Below the pieces are notes generated by a model. That model did no database searches. It was not told where the DNA came from and saw only the letters and a program-made list of their open reading frames with translations. Below, piece by piece: positions 18,101-25,367 of a stretch of DNA of 38,456 nt. Numbering within the stretch: the stretch's first letter is position 1; each line of letters opens with the position of its first letter. This DNA comes from an uncultured Prevotella sp. GTDB taxonomy: Bacteria; Bacteroidota; Bacteroidia; Bacteroidales; Bacteroidaceae. Location: NCBI GenBank assembly GCA_944319915.1, contig CALUEY010000015.1, positions 1 through 38,456 of the forward strand, read 5' to 3'. A program made the position numbers and the translations under genes.

Positions 18101-20315
18101 CCTCGATGGTTTTCTGCCCCATGTCGGCAAAGAGGATGCGGGCCGAGCGGCCGTCGGAGGCAATCACCTCGCCGTCGGGCAAGGCGCGGAAAGATACGTC
18201 ATAACCGCCCAGAGCCGTGGCCACGAGCGTGTCGGCGAGGCCGAGCTGCGTGGCCGAGAGGGCGAACGGGGCGCTCACAGCGGCATTCTCAAACTCGGCG
18301 GCATCGCTCCACTGGCCGGCAAGGCCGTTCTGGTCGATGGCCCTTACCTGCGCCCTTACCTCGCCCTCGGGCCACGAACCGGCATTGACCACTACGAAAG
18401 TGTTGCCCCCGGTGAGCGATTGATAGAGCGCGGAGCCGCCGCCGAGGCGCACCTCATAGTCAAGGTCTTCTGTTGCGCTCTCGCTGTCGGAGCCTGCGCC
18501 CCACTCCACCTTGACGTTGGCAGTAGACCCATCCACTATCACGCGCGGCGCGCCGAGCTTGGCGGGCGGCGTGTTCTCGGTGGCGGCAGGCGTAAGCGAG
18601 ACGAGCCGCGCGTCGTCAAGATAGCCCGCGTTCTCGTCAGTTGCGGCTATGTACATATAGCCGTCGCCGAGGTAAGGATGGAACGTTAGGTTGTCGTAAT
18701 AGTTGGCGTCATATCCGCTGGGCATGAGGCTGGCCTCAGTGATGTTGAACGAGGCATCCCAGTCGATGCGGAAGAACTGCTGGCTGCCGTCGCTGGCAAT
18801 GGCCGTGGGGCGACCGTCCATGCTGAAGTCGTAGACGCCGTAGAACTCGCGCGTGCCGCTGATGGCCCGCTCTGTTTTCTGGAACGTGCCGTCGCCACGG
18901 TTCTTGAAGAACACGAGGTAGGCATACTGCTGGCTGCGCGGCGTGTTGGCCAGCAGCAGTATGTCGCTGAGGCGGTCGCCGTCGAGGTCGCGGCAGATTA
19001 CGTCGGTGACGTTGTTGTTGGAAAAGAGCACCGTAGGCTCGAAGCCCGCCGCGCCCCGGCTGAGGTTGAGGGTTACTTCGCCGCTGTTTTTGTCGAACAC
19101 CACGAGGTCCTTCACGCCATCGCCATTGAAGTCGGCCACGGTGACGCCGCCCGCTATGGATGCAGAGTAGTAACGCCCATCGGGCAGCGAGAGGAACGTG
19201 TTGCCCTCGGGGTCGATGAGGTCGGGATAGCCGTCCATGTTGATGTCCACGGCCTCCATGCGCGCCGCCTCGGCGTAGCTCACGCCGTGCTCGCCGCCGG
19301 CCATGCCGCTCATGTTCACGCTGTTGTTGGTAAAGCTGCCGTTGCCGCCGTCGCTAAACTGCGCCTGGGCTATCTCCGCCGGGTCGGTGACCACGTTGAG
19401 CGGCTGCACGGTGAACGTTCCGTCGGCCAGTTGCAGGAGCGTGAACGGCTCGTAGGCCTTGGCCCACCCGCCGCTGTGGAAGAGGAATATGTCCTTGCGC
19501 CCGTCGCGGTTGAAGTCGGTCACCACGGCGTTGGCCATGCGGTAGTCCTTGCTTATCCCGTCAAGGGGCTGTATGCGGTACGCGCCAGAAGCGCCCGAGG
19601 CATCGCTATAGGCCACGGCCCAGCCCACCCCATCGCTGCTGTAATTGCCGCCAGAGGTGGACGGGTCATATATCGCATACAACACATCGGCCCTGCTATC
19701 GGCATTGAAATCGGCAATGAGGAACGTGGATGACACCAAGATGGCGTTCTCCGTGCCATCGATGTAAATGAGCGACCCATCGGGCTTCATCCACGTAAGC
19801 CGCTCGTCGGTGGAGGCGGTGGCCCTAAAGCTGTCGCTGCGCCACCACAGGATGCCATCATGGAAGAGGTAGTTCTTCAGCTCGGGGTCGCGGTATGCAT
19901 CACCCAACCATAGTTTTGCATCATCCCACGAGGTTATGCGGAAGAAGTCGTAGCCGCCTTCCGAGAAGTCGGGCTGGCGGTCTGATGGGTAATACGAGCC
20001 CATCATCGTGGTGGGGTCAGGCGGCAGCACACGGTAGTAAGCCACGCCGTCCACCACGCGGTAATACGTGTCGTCGCCAAGCGGCAGGAAATAGCGCGAC
20101 GCATCGTCGGGATCCGGGATGCTTCCCTCTGGGTAACTGTACACCTTGCCGAACCGCCCGAGCCGCTCAAGCACGCCGTCACCGTCGGCATCGCCGTAGT
20201 GGCTGAAGCTCGACGTTAGGTAGCCGTAGTCTACCTCGACCACTCGCTGGGCCGAGGCCACGCCCGGCGACAATGCCGCCGCCAGGGCGATTGCGATTAA
20301 ATAAAGATTTTTCAT
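15132..20315 (-). CDS. Giant secreted FG-GAP/VCBS repeat protein with sorting domain
   Basis: A 1,727-residue exported protein. A signal peptide (cleavage near VASA-QRV, about residue 22) is followed by FG-GAP/VCBS Ca2+-binding blades with DxDxDG-like loops: a first set around residues 200-480 (ADFNADSRADVL, TDFNRDGRKDIFLF, ADFNGDGVKDLVVF) and a second around 790-1080 (DFNNDGFPDFYTG, ADFNRDGLMDYLLLG, DVDGDGWTDIAYS). FN3-like modules follow each set (about 590-690, 1110-1220, and again near 1430-1550), with PKD/Ig-like stretches between. Around 1565-1655 is a Big-2-like domain (ITSVEGVMAIGQSQ). The last 65 residues resemble a type IX secretion C-terminal sorting domain (TVVIDNLPADTDVLITDIAG, LPSGMHVVRAGAKVAKVML). 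I infer a cell-surface or released adhesin or glycan-binding protein. No enzymatic domain was recognised. Confidence 0.85.
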   Translation of the reverse strand: MKNLYLIAIALAAALSPGVASAQRVVEVDYGYLTSSFSHYGDADGDGVLERLGRFGKVYSYPEGSIPDPDDASRYFLPLGDDTYYRVVDGVAYYRVLPPDPTTMMGSYYPSDRQPDFSEGGYDFFRITSWDDAKLWLGDAYRDPELKNYLFHDGILWWRSDSFRATASTDERLTWMKPDGSLIYIDGTENAILVSSTFLIADFNADSRADVLYAIYDPSTSGGNYSSDGVGWAVAYSDASGASGAYRIQPLDGISKDYRMANAVVTDFNRDGRKDIFLFHSGGWAKAYEPFTLLQLADGTFTVQPLNVVTDPAEIAQAQFSDGGNGSFTNNSVNMSGMAGGEHGVSYAEAARMEAVDINMDGYPDLIDPEGNTFLSLPDGRYYSASIAGGVTVADFNGDGVKDLVVFDKNSGEVTLNLSRGAAGFEPTVLFSNNNVTDVICRDLDGDRLSDILLLANTPRSQQYAYLVFFKNRGDGTFQKTERAISGTREFYGVYDFSMDGRPTAIASDGSQQFFRIDWDASFNITEASLMPSGYDANYYDNLTFHPYLGDGYMYIAATDENAGYLDDARLVSLTPAATENTPPAKLGAPRVIVDGSTANVKVEWGAGSDSESATEDLDYEVRLGGGSALYQSLTGGNTFVVVNAGSWPEGEVRAQVRAIDQNGLAGQWSDAAEFENAAVSAPFALSATQLGLADTLVATALGGYDVSFRALPDGEVIASDGRSARILFADMGQKTIEATVSGSGITVAQKVSVSPLRTDDAAAGGWPVDLDADGQVELISGEDLYKYDSGSYEEYPSLSLSDVRIGPDVILDKNMDGKPDIYGGHYKGGDKFNWLINNGSMDFTLDSEGFTSASGGSLGTAFSSEDACDFNNDGFPDFYTGARLFKNYGDGRLETIEQKFDNGQWGAYIVPADFNRDGLMDYLLLGDGNDYNSSFKRQYFLAINRGNFSFERVELPMLEGATPHTVKAIDVDGDGWTDIAYSYGGYDSYEYSARLGGSDLKFDEEVELPGLPLGFDFDNDGRMDYAATADSLVLNRISGPQAAHISGLGKYSNLSTIDPLGMFDLYNDGYPDGWNSIGELSSRYPNTAPTAPAQVYVTQNQDNITLNWSGATDAESPLAYLRYNVSVREKGTDNYIISPLNSTSDIAATPSPGWLAYRTTPTMPIPFGRFTAGKAYEVRIQTIDPWFAHSAFSEPVEFTPAEVGLITMPVKGGVGVPVEFAYRDNVEGQFSVSADGGIVEGNTITWATPGLKTVVVTISTLRSEHKIMIEERPSLDIALPSKALGGTVLTVALPGVFASAEGKASVSLDGGSVEVDAAANVAMLTLPEADGMVELTLTYEDDVFGLMEAKKAIDVVGSAFRPEITMVSVSGGRNVVSWDAAMPLPDATLLDGMVNVYRETSVADEYEKVAEVPLADGRYVDAESRPDVKSSRYMLTIGTAYGGETRPGRVHGNIHMMINRGLGNDINLHWMPYVGADIAQYTILAGPSADNLAVLDVVSGNSQSFTHKRADDSPMYYALAYTMADGTPAQAAGSRQAPRNAAEGRSNVTSTAEAYSVTMVEALEITSVEGVMAIGQSQPSLRLRAVATPALATITTVEWSIVDGGHLATVSHEGVLSIKENTVGGTVRVQAKAVDGSGVAAVADVQVGSYTGIAAAGAAEGGVTISLKGRTVVIDNLPADTDVLITDIAGRVECRQNATGTLRVSSLPSGMHVVRAGAKVAKVMLR

Positions 20316-20377
20316 AAGCGTTATTGTTTATGGAGTACATTATTTTATTATGGTAAACCGGCCATACTGCCGCGCCA

Positions 20378-20385
20378 TAAAGTTA
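20378..20385 (-). promoter_or_regulatory. Possible promoter of the FG-GAP protein gene
   Basis: TAACTTTA on the minus strand differs from the -7 consensus in the last base and lies about 65 bases before the ATG. No -33 box. It is the best candidate in the upstream region but weak. Confidence 0.3.
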
Positions 20386-20758
20386 GCGAAAAAAAGCGGG
20401 AGGCCACTCCATGGCGGCGGCGTTGTTGTGTCAATTAGTAAAAAACGTATGTCAATCTTTTAAAAGTGGCCGTTTTACGGACTACCGGCTGCACTGCAAG
20501 CTGCAACTGCACAGAACAAGCCAACGGTCACCCACGCCGGCAACCTGCAACAAGACATAGGCCAGCACTGGCAAGAGGCACTGGCCAACATGGCCTCGAA
20601 AGTATCTGTTGTAAATAATATTTACCATTGCACAAGACTTGACAAGGCACCCAATGCCTACAAAACAATATCCGCAAAAACGGCTCAGCACAGTGTCCAA
20701 GCACGGTAACAAAACATTACAAACGGCAGCAAGCAAGGCGTATGGCGACGGACTACCT
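20386..20758. other. Gene-free spacer upstream of the FG-GAP gene
   Basis: About 370 bases with only overlapping short frames that lack recognisable domains and ribosome-binding signals. It leads into repeat array 3. I saw no additional inverted repeats flanking a promoter. Confidence 0.5.
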
Positions 20759-20852
20759 TGCAAAACCTGCCGTTTCGCACTGCGAAAGAAGCCGTTTTGC
20801 AGCCTGAAACGGCAGGTTTTGCAGCTCAAGAAATGCCATTTTGCAACCCTCT
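20759..20852. repeat. Intergenic 22-nt tandem repeat array 3
   Basis: Units at 20762-20784 (23), 20785-20806 (22), 20807-20830 (24) and a degenerate fourth to about 20852. Cores: AAAACCTGCCGTTTCGCAC, AAAGAAGCCGTTTTGCAG, AAACGGCAGGTTTTGCAG, AAATGCCATTTTGCAA. A perfect 18-bp inverted repeat (20759-20776 with 20806-20823) brackets the second unit. It lies between the divergent FG-GAP and BNR-4 genes. Confidence 0.78.
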
Positions 20853-20925
20853 CATTACCAGACAGATACAAAGAGACGGCCAAGCGTGGAAATAAACTTA
20901 CATTTCCTTATGTCCTGACTGCGCC

Positions 20926-20983
20926 GGGCTGAAAAAAATTTGGCACGCACGATGCGGCATCAGCCCGAAATTTGCTACCTTTG
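20926..20983 (+). promoter_or_regulatory. Promoter of the BNR-4 gene with adjacent inverted repeat
   Basis: The -7 box TACCTTTG is at 20976-20983, about 34 bases before the ATG at 21017. No TTTG -33 box is found at normal spacing. Instead, an inverted repeat GGGCTGA/TCAGCCC (20926-20932 and 20960-20966) covers the -33 region. It could be a regulator site, or a hairpin that ends upstream transcription; both are inference. Confidence 0.5.
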
Positions 20984-21016
20984 CAGGTAGCATCAATAAC
21001 TAAAAAACCATCAACA

Positions 21017-22369
21017 ATGACAGCACTACTACAGAAAGCAAAGCGGCATACTTGCGGCCAATGGCACAGGAAAGGCCCAGGACTGATAAGAAAAGCACTG
21101 GCCACGGTGGCCATGACTACATTGGCGGCACTGACGCCTGCCACGGCGCAGCACCTCTCTAAGGTGGGCCTGGGCTACAGCGGCACGTCGGTGAACACGG
21201 CCATCTTCAGGTGCAACTCGGTGGTGAGCCACGGCGGATGGCAGTTCGTGGCCTACTACGACTCCACCGCCACCGTGGTGATAGGCAAGCGGCGCATAGG
21301 CTCCGACCGGTGGGAGCTGACGCGCACGCAATACAAGGGCAACGTAAAGGACGCGCACAACGTGATAAGCCTGATGACCGACGGCGACGGCTACCTGCAC
21401 CTGGCCTTCGACCACCACGGCCACCCGCTGAAATACTGCCGCAGCGTGGCCCCGCTGTCAGCGGAAATGGGCGAACTCTCGCCGATGACCGGCAACCACG
21501 AGGGCAACATAACCTATCCTGAGTTCTACCGCCTGCCCGACGGCGACCTGCTTTTTGCCTACCGCGATGGCAGCTCGGGCAACGGCAACATGGTGCTTAA
21601 CCGCTATTCGGTGAAGGAAAGGAAATGGAGCCGCGTACAGACAAACCTCATCGACGGCGAGGGCAAGCGCAACGCTTACTGGCAGATGTGCGTGGACGGG
21701 GCCGGAACGATACACATAGCGTGGGTGTGGCGCGAGTCGGCATCGGTGAACACCAACCACGATATGTGCTACGCCCGCTCTTACGACAAGGGCCGCACAT
21801 GGCAACGCTCCGACGGGTCGGCCTACGAGCTGCCCATAAACGCCGCGAACGCGGAGTATGCCCTGAGGATTCCGCAGAACTCGGAGCTGATAAACCAGAC
21901 GAGCATCTGCGCCGACGAGGGCGGCCGCCCCTGCATAGCCACCTACTGGCGCGCCGATGGCGAGGCTGTGCCGCAGTATAGGGTGGTGTGGCACGACGGC
22001 AGGCAGTGGCACTCGCGGCAGGTGTCAAGGCGCACCACGCCTTTCTCGCTAAGCGGCGTGGGCACGAAGATGATTCCCATGTCGCGCCCCAAGGTGGCCG
22101 TATGCGGCAAGAGGGTGTACTGCCTCTTCCGCGACGAGGAACGCGGCAGCAGGGTTTCCGTGGCCATGGCCGACAGCATAGGCGCGGCGGAATGGGTGGT
22201 AAGCGACCTCACGACCTTCTCCGTAGGCTCGTGGGAGCCGAGCATCGACAGCGAGATGCTTAAGCTTGGCCGCCTGCACGTATACGTGCAGGCCACGGCG
22301 CAGGGCGACGGCGAGAAAGTGGCCGACATGAAGCCGCAGCCGGTGTACGTGCTGGAAGTCAAGAATTAA
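21017..22369 (+). CDS. Secreted BNR-4 repeat protein, possible polysaccharide lyase or glycosidase
   Basis: A 450-residue exported protein of the BNR-4 family, a predicted seven-bladed beta-propeller. An unusually long basic N-region precedes the signal helix, with cleavage near TPATAQ-HLS (about residue 45). Family landmarks: DAHNVISLMTDGDGYLHLAF, YPEFYRLPDGDLLFAYRDGS, NAYWQMCVDGAGTIHIAWVW, SELINQTSICADEGGRPCIA and SLSGVGTKMIPMSRPKVAV. Propellers of this type include GH145 rhamnohydrolases and PL24/PL25 ulvan lyases in marine and gut Bacteroidetes, so a role on acidic or rhamnose-containing glycans is plausible. The catalytic residues cannot be confirmed here. The start at 21017 is the first ATG after the promoter. 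It is monocistronic, with no SusC/SusD genes nearby. Confidence 0.8.
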   Translation: MTALLQKAKRHTCGQWHRKGPGLIRKALATVAMTTLAALTPATAQHLSKVGLGYSGTSVNTAIFRCNSVVSHGGWQFVAYYDSTATVVIGKRRIGSDRWELTRTQYKGNVKDAHNVISLMTDGDGYLHLAFDHHGHPLKYCRSVAPLSAEMGELSPMTGNHEGNITYPEFYRLPDGDLLFAYRDGSSGNGNMVLNRYSVKERKWSRVQTNLIDGEGKRNAYWQMCVDGAGTIHIAWVWRESASVNTNHDMCYARSYDKGRTWQRSDGSAYELPINAANAEYALRIPQNSELINQTSICADEGGRPCIATYWRADGEAVPQYRVVWHDGRQWHSRQVSRRTTPFSLSGVGTKMIPMSRPKVAVCGKRVYCLFRDEERGSRVSVAMADSIGAAEWVVSDLTTFSVGSWEPSIDSEMLKLGRLHVYVQATAQGDGEKVADMKPQPVYVLEVKN

Positions 22370-22393
22370 AAATTAAGAATTAATTCTTAATTT
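22370..22393. repeat. Perfect 24-bp AT palindrome between convergent genes
   Basis: AAATTAAGAATT followed by its exact reverse complement (22370-22381 and 22382-22393). It starts one base after the BNR-4 stop codon and includes the stop codon of the HD-domain gene on the other strand. Both proteins end in Lys-Asn because their last codons abut or overlap this element. It may work as a bidirectional terminator, but it has no GC pairs in the core. Confidence 0.8.
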
Positions 22394-22985
22394 CCAACAG
22401 GTGTGCGGCAAGCGCATCGGCCGCCTGGAGTATGGAAACAAGGGGAACATCGCTGGCGGCGGATATGTTGCTCTTCGACTCGAAGCTCTGGAACGACAAG
22501 TCCCAAGCACCCATGTGCCAGCGTATGGCCAGCACCTCGTCGTTGGTAAGCTCAAGGCCAAGGCGCAACAGCATCACCACCGACTTCTCGCCGTGGCCGA
22601 GGGGGAAGCGGGTGTAATCTACGTCGTAGCCATCGTATGCCTCCCAGCGGTTGTTGGCGTCCTTGCGGTACTTCGTCATCTTCTTGTAGATGTTGGCCTT
22701 GCACACATCGTGGAGCAAGGCGGCCAGCACTACGCTCTCCAGGGGCAGCCGCTCCTCAATCTCGGGCCGCAAGGCTATCATCTGTTCCCTGAGCCTCAGA
22801 GCCACTTTGCATACATTGAGCGAGTGCTCAAGCAGGCCGCCGTCGTGACTGAGGTGGCGGTTGACCGAGGCCGGGGCGCTGAAGAAACCGGCCTTGTTGA
22901 GATAAGCCACCACACTGTCTATGCCGGTACGGTTTACCGACCTGAGCAGCGAGATGTATTCATCCTTTGCTGTAGTTGTTGTCAT
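22380..22985 (-). CDS. HD domain protein, putative phosphohydrolase
   Basis: A 201-residue cytoplasmic protein with an HD-type metal-dependent phosphohydrolase core. A His lies in GGLLEHSLNV (about residues 48-57), the HD pair in LAALLHDVCKANIY (about 88-101), and downstream GHGEKSVVMLLRLGLEL and LAIRWHMGAWD supply further ligand candidates. The arrangement resembles YfbR/HDIG-like or 3'-5' exoribonuclease YhaM-type HD modules; substrate unknown. I start at MTTTTAKDEYISLL (ATG 22983-22985), downstream of a good promoter. The frame is open to 23198, but that extension crosses the promoter. Confidence 0.75.
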   Translation of the reverse strand: MTTTTAKDEYISLLRSVNRTGIDSVVAYLNKAGFFSAPASVNRHLSHDGGLLEHSLNVCKVALRLREQMIALRPEIEERLPLESVVLAALLHDVCKANIYKKMTKYRKDANNRWEAYDGYDVDYTRFPLGHGEKSVVMLLRLGLELTNDEVLAIRWHMGAWDLSFQSFESKSNISAASDVPLVSILQAADALAAHLLEIKN

Positions 22986-23030
22986 AGGCGTTATCAAGAT
23001 TGTAAAGCGGCGCGCTAACGCCACCGTATG

Positions 23031-23061
23031 CAAAGTTAAGGAAAAAGGGCGAAGCGGCAAA
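23031..23061 (-). promoter_or_regulatory. Promoter of the HD-domain gene
   Basis: Minus strand -7 box TAACTTTG (23031-23038) and TTTG -33 box (23058-23061) separated by 19 bases; start near 23025, about 40 bases before the ATG. Confidence 0.75.
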
Positions 23062-23144
23062 GCCCCACTGGCAAAAATTGCCATTTGCCTGCAATTGCCT
23101 CCCTGACGTCTACCTAACAAACAAAACTTTAGCTGACACGAACA

Positions 23145-23181
23145 ATAAAAACAGGCGCGCTGCAATGCCTGCAACGCGCCT
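23145..23181 (-). terminator. Terminator of the mutA-mutB operon
   Basis: On the minus strand AGGCGCGTTGCA pairs with TGCAGCGCGCCT (arms 23170-23181 and 23153-23164; one G-U pair), loop GGCAT, followed by GTTTTTATT. It lies about 30 bases past the mutB stop. Confidence 0.85.
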
Positions 23182-23208
23182 GCTCCATCCTTGCCCAAAG
23201 GGATTGTT

Positions 23209-25356
23209 TCAATCCTCGTCGAGCAATATCTTCATTATCTCGACTGCGGCCTTGGCCACCGACGTGCCGGGGCCAAAGATTGCAGCCACGCCTGCCTTGT
23301 AGAGGAAGTCGTAATCTTGCGGAGGAATCACTCCACCGGCAATGACCATGATATCCTCACGCCCGAGCTTCTTCAGCTCGTCGATGAGCTGGGGGATGAG
23401 CGTCTTGTGGCCTGCGGCCAGCGACGATACGCCCACCACGTGGACATCGTTCTCCACAGCCTCGCGCGCGGCCTCGGCCGGTGTCTGGAACAGCGGCCCC
23501 ATGTCTACGTCGAAACCGCAGTCGGCATAGCCCGTGGCCACCACCTTGGCTCCGCGGTCATGGCCATCCTGCCCCATCTTGGCAACGAAGATGCGCGGAC
23601 GGCGGCCTTCCTTCTTGGCAAACTCCTCGGTGAGCTGGCAAGCCACCTCGAAGTCCTTGTCGTTTTTGCTTTCTGATGAATACACGCCTGAAATTGTTCT
23701 GATTACTGCTTTATAACGGCCCACGACCTCCTCGCAGGCATCGCTTATCTCGCCAAGGGTGCAGCGCAGTTTGGCGCACTCTATGGCATGGGCCAGGAGG
23801 TTGCCCTTGCCGGTGCGGACGCACTCGGTAAGCGCGGCGAGTGCTTTCTTGCAGGCCTCGCTGTCGCGCGTGGAGCGAATCTTGGCGAGCAGCTCTTCCT
23901 GCTGCTTGCGCACGGCCGTATTGTCAACCTCAAGAATGTCGATGGGGTCTTCATGGTCGAGGCGGTACTTGTTTGTGCCTACAATGACCTGCACACCGCT
24001 GTCTATGCGGGCCTGGGTGCGGGCGGCAGCCTCCTCGATGCGCATCTTTGGCACGCCCGTCTCGATGGCCTTGGCCATTCCGCCAAGCTTCTCGATTTCC
24101 TGTATGTGCTCCCACGCTTTGTGGATAAGCTCGTTGGTGAGCGACTCCACATAGTATGAGCCAGCCCATGGGTCGATGTGCTTGCACACCTTTGTCTCGT
24201 TCTGGATGTAAATCTGGGTGTTGCGGGCGATGCGGGCCGAGAAGTCGGTGGGCAGGGCAATCGCCTCGTCGAGGGCGTTGGTGTGGAGCGACTGCGTGTG
24301 GCCGAGCACGGCGGCCATGGCCTCTATGCAAGTACGGCCCACGTTGTTGTAAGGATCCTGCTCGGTGAGCGACCAGCCTGAAGTCTGAGAGTGGGTGCGC
24401 AGGGCCATCGACTTGGGATTCTTTGCGCCGAAGCCCTTCACAATCTTGGCCCAGAGCACACGGGCAGCGCGCATCTTGGCAATCTCCATGAAGTGGTTTA
24501 CGCCTATTGCCCAGAAGAACGACAGGCGCGGGGCAAAGGCATCGATGTCGATGCCGGCGTTGACACCGGCGCGGATATACTCCATACCGTCGGCCAAGGT
24601 GTAGGCAAGCTCTATGTCGGCCGTAGCCCCGGCCTCCTGCATATGGTAACCGGAGATGGAGATGGAGTTGAACTTCGGCATGTTTTGCGATGTGAACTCA
24701 AAGATGTCGGCAATGATCTTCATCGAGAAGGCTGGCGGATAAATGTACGTGTTGCGCACCATGAACTCCTTCAGTATGTCGTTCTGTATCGTGCCGGCCA
24801 TCTCCTCGAGCTTTGCACCCTGCTCCAATCCTGCAACGATGTAGAAAGCAAGCACTGGCAGAACCGCCCCGTTCATGGTCATCGACACAGACATCTTGTT
24901 AAGGGGAATGCCATCGAAGAGCACCTTCATGTTCTCTTCATTGCATATGGACACTCCAGCCTTGCCCACATCGCCAACCACACGCTCGTTGTCGGGGTCG
25001 TAGCCGCGGTGCGTCGGCAGGTCGAAGGCAACCGACAAGCCTTTCTGGCCGGAAGCGAGGTTGCGGCGGTAAAAAGCGTTAGACTCCTCGGCGGTGGAGA
25101 ACCCGGCGTACTGACGGATAGTCCACGGGCGGAACGGGTACATCATGGAGTAAGGGCCACGCAAGAACGGCGGTATGCCGGCCGCGAAGTCAAGGTGCTC
25201 CATGCCCTCAAGGTCTTCCTTTGTATAAACAGGCTTAACGTCTATGTGCTCCGGCGTCTTCCAATTGGGAGCTATGCCGTTGGCCTTCTGCCAGTCGGCG
25301 CCGTTGGCAGCCTTTATCCCGGCAAATATATCTACGTCTTTAAAATTCTTTCTCAT
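23209..25356 (-). CDS. mutB: Methylmalonyl-CoA mutase, large (catalytic) subunit
   Basis: A 715-residue adenosylcobalamin enzyme subunit interconverting succinyl-CoA and (R)-methylmalonyl-CoA. The N-terminal TIM-barrel domain carries [20 protein letters not shown] with the family's active-site Tyr, [17 protein letters not shown] and [19 protein letters not shown]. The C-terminal cobalamin domain (about 585-715) has the base-off/His-on motif DGHDRGAKV and the later [17 protein letters not shown]. Length matches the family. Second gene of the mutA-mutB pair, 11 bases after mutA. It works in the succinate/propionate route; its product could feed the membrane decarboxylase encoded divergently at 29214-31847. 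Confidence 0.97.
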   Translation of the reverse strand: MRKNFKDVDIFAGIKAANGADWQKANGIAPNWKTPEHIDVKPVYTKEDLEGMEHLDFAAGIPPFLRGPYSMMYPFRPWTIRQYAGFSTAEESNAFYRRNLASGQKGLSVAFDLPTHRGYDPDNERVVGDVGKAGVSICNEENMKVLFDGIPLNKMSVSMTMNGAVLPVLAFYIVAGLEQGAKLEEMAGTIQNDILKEFMVRNTYIYPPAFSMKIIADIFEFTSQNMPKFNSISISGYHMQEAGATADIELAYTLADGMEYIRAGVNAGIDIDAFAPRLSFFWAIGVNHFMEIAKMRAARVLWAKIVKGFGAKNPKSMALRTHSQTSGWSLTEQDPYNNVGRTCIEAMAAVLGHTQSLHTNALDEAIALPTDFSARIARNTQIYIQNETKVCKHIDPWAGSYYVESLTNELIHKAWEHIQEIEKLGGMAKAIETGVPKMRIEEAAARTQARIDSGVQVIVGTNKYRLDHEDPIDILEVDNTAVRKQQEELLAKIRSTRDSEACKKALAALTECVRTGKGNLLAHAIECAKLRCTLGEISDACEEVVGRYKAVIRTISGVYSSESKNDKDFEVACQLTEEFAKKEGRRPRIFVAKMGQDGHDRGAKVVATGYADCGFDVDMGPLFQTPAEAAREAVENDVHVVGVSSLAAGHKTLIPQLIDELKKLGREDIMVIAGGVIPPQDYDFLYKAGVAAIFGPGTSVAKAAVEIMKILLDED

Positions 25357-25367
25357 GACTTCCGTGG

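Noticed and set aside
20482-20883. Minus-strand frame of 133 codons upstream of the FG-GAP gene
   Set aside because: Part of it is repeat-derived, codon use is unlike neighbours, and no promoter or domain supports it.
23068-23100. Possible fifth copy of the 22-nt repeat (TTGCCATTTGCC region)
   Set aside because: Only one degenerate unit; the A-run/GGCC/T-run order and the 22-nt spacing are not met.
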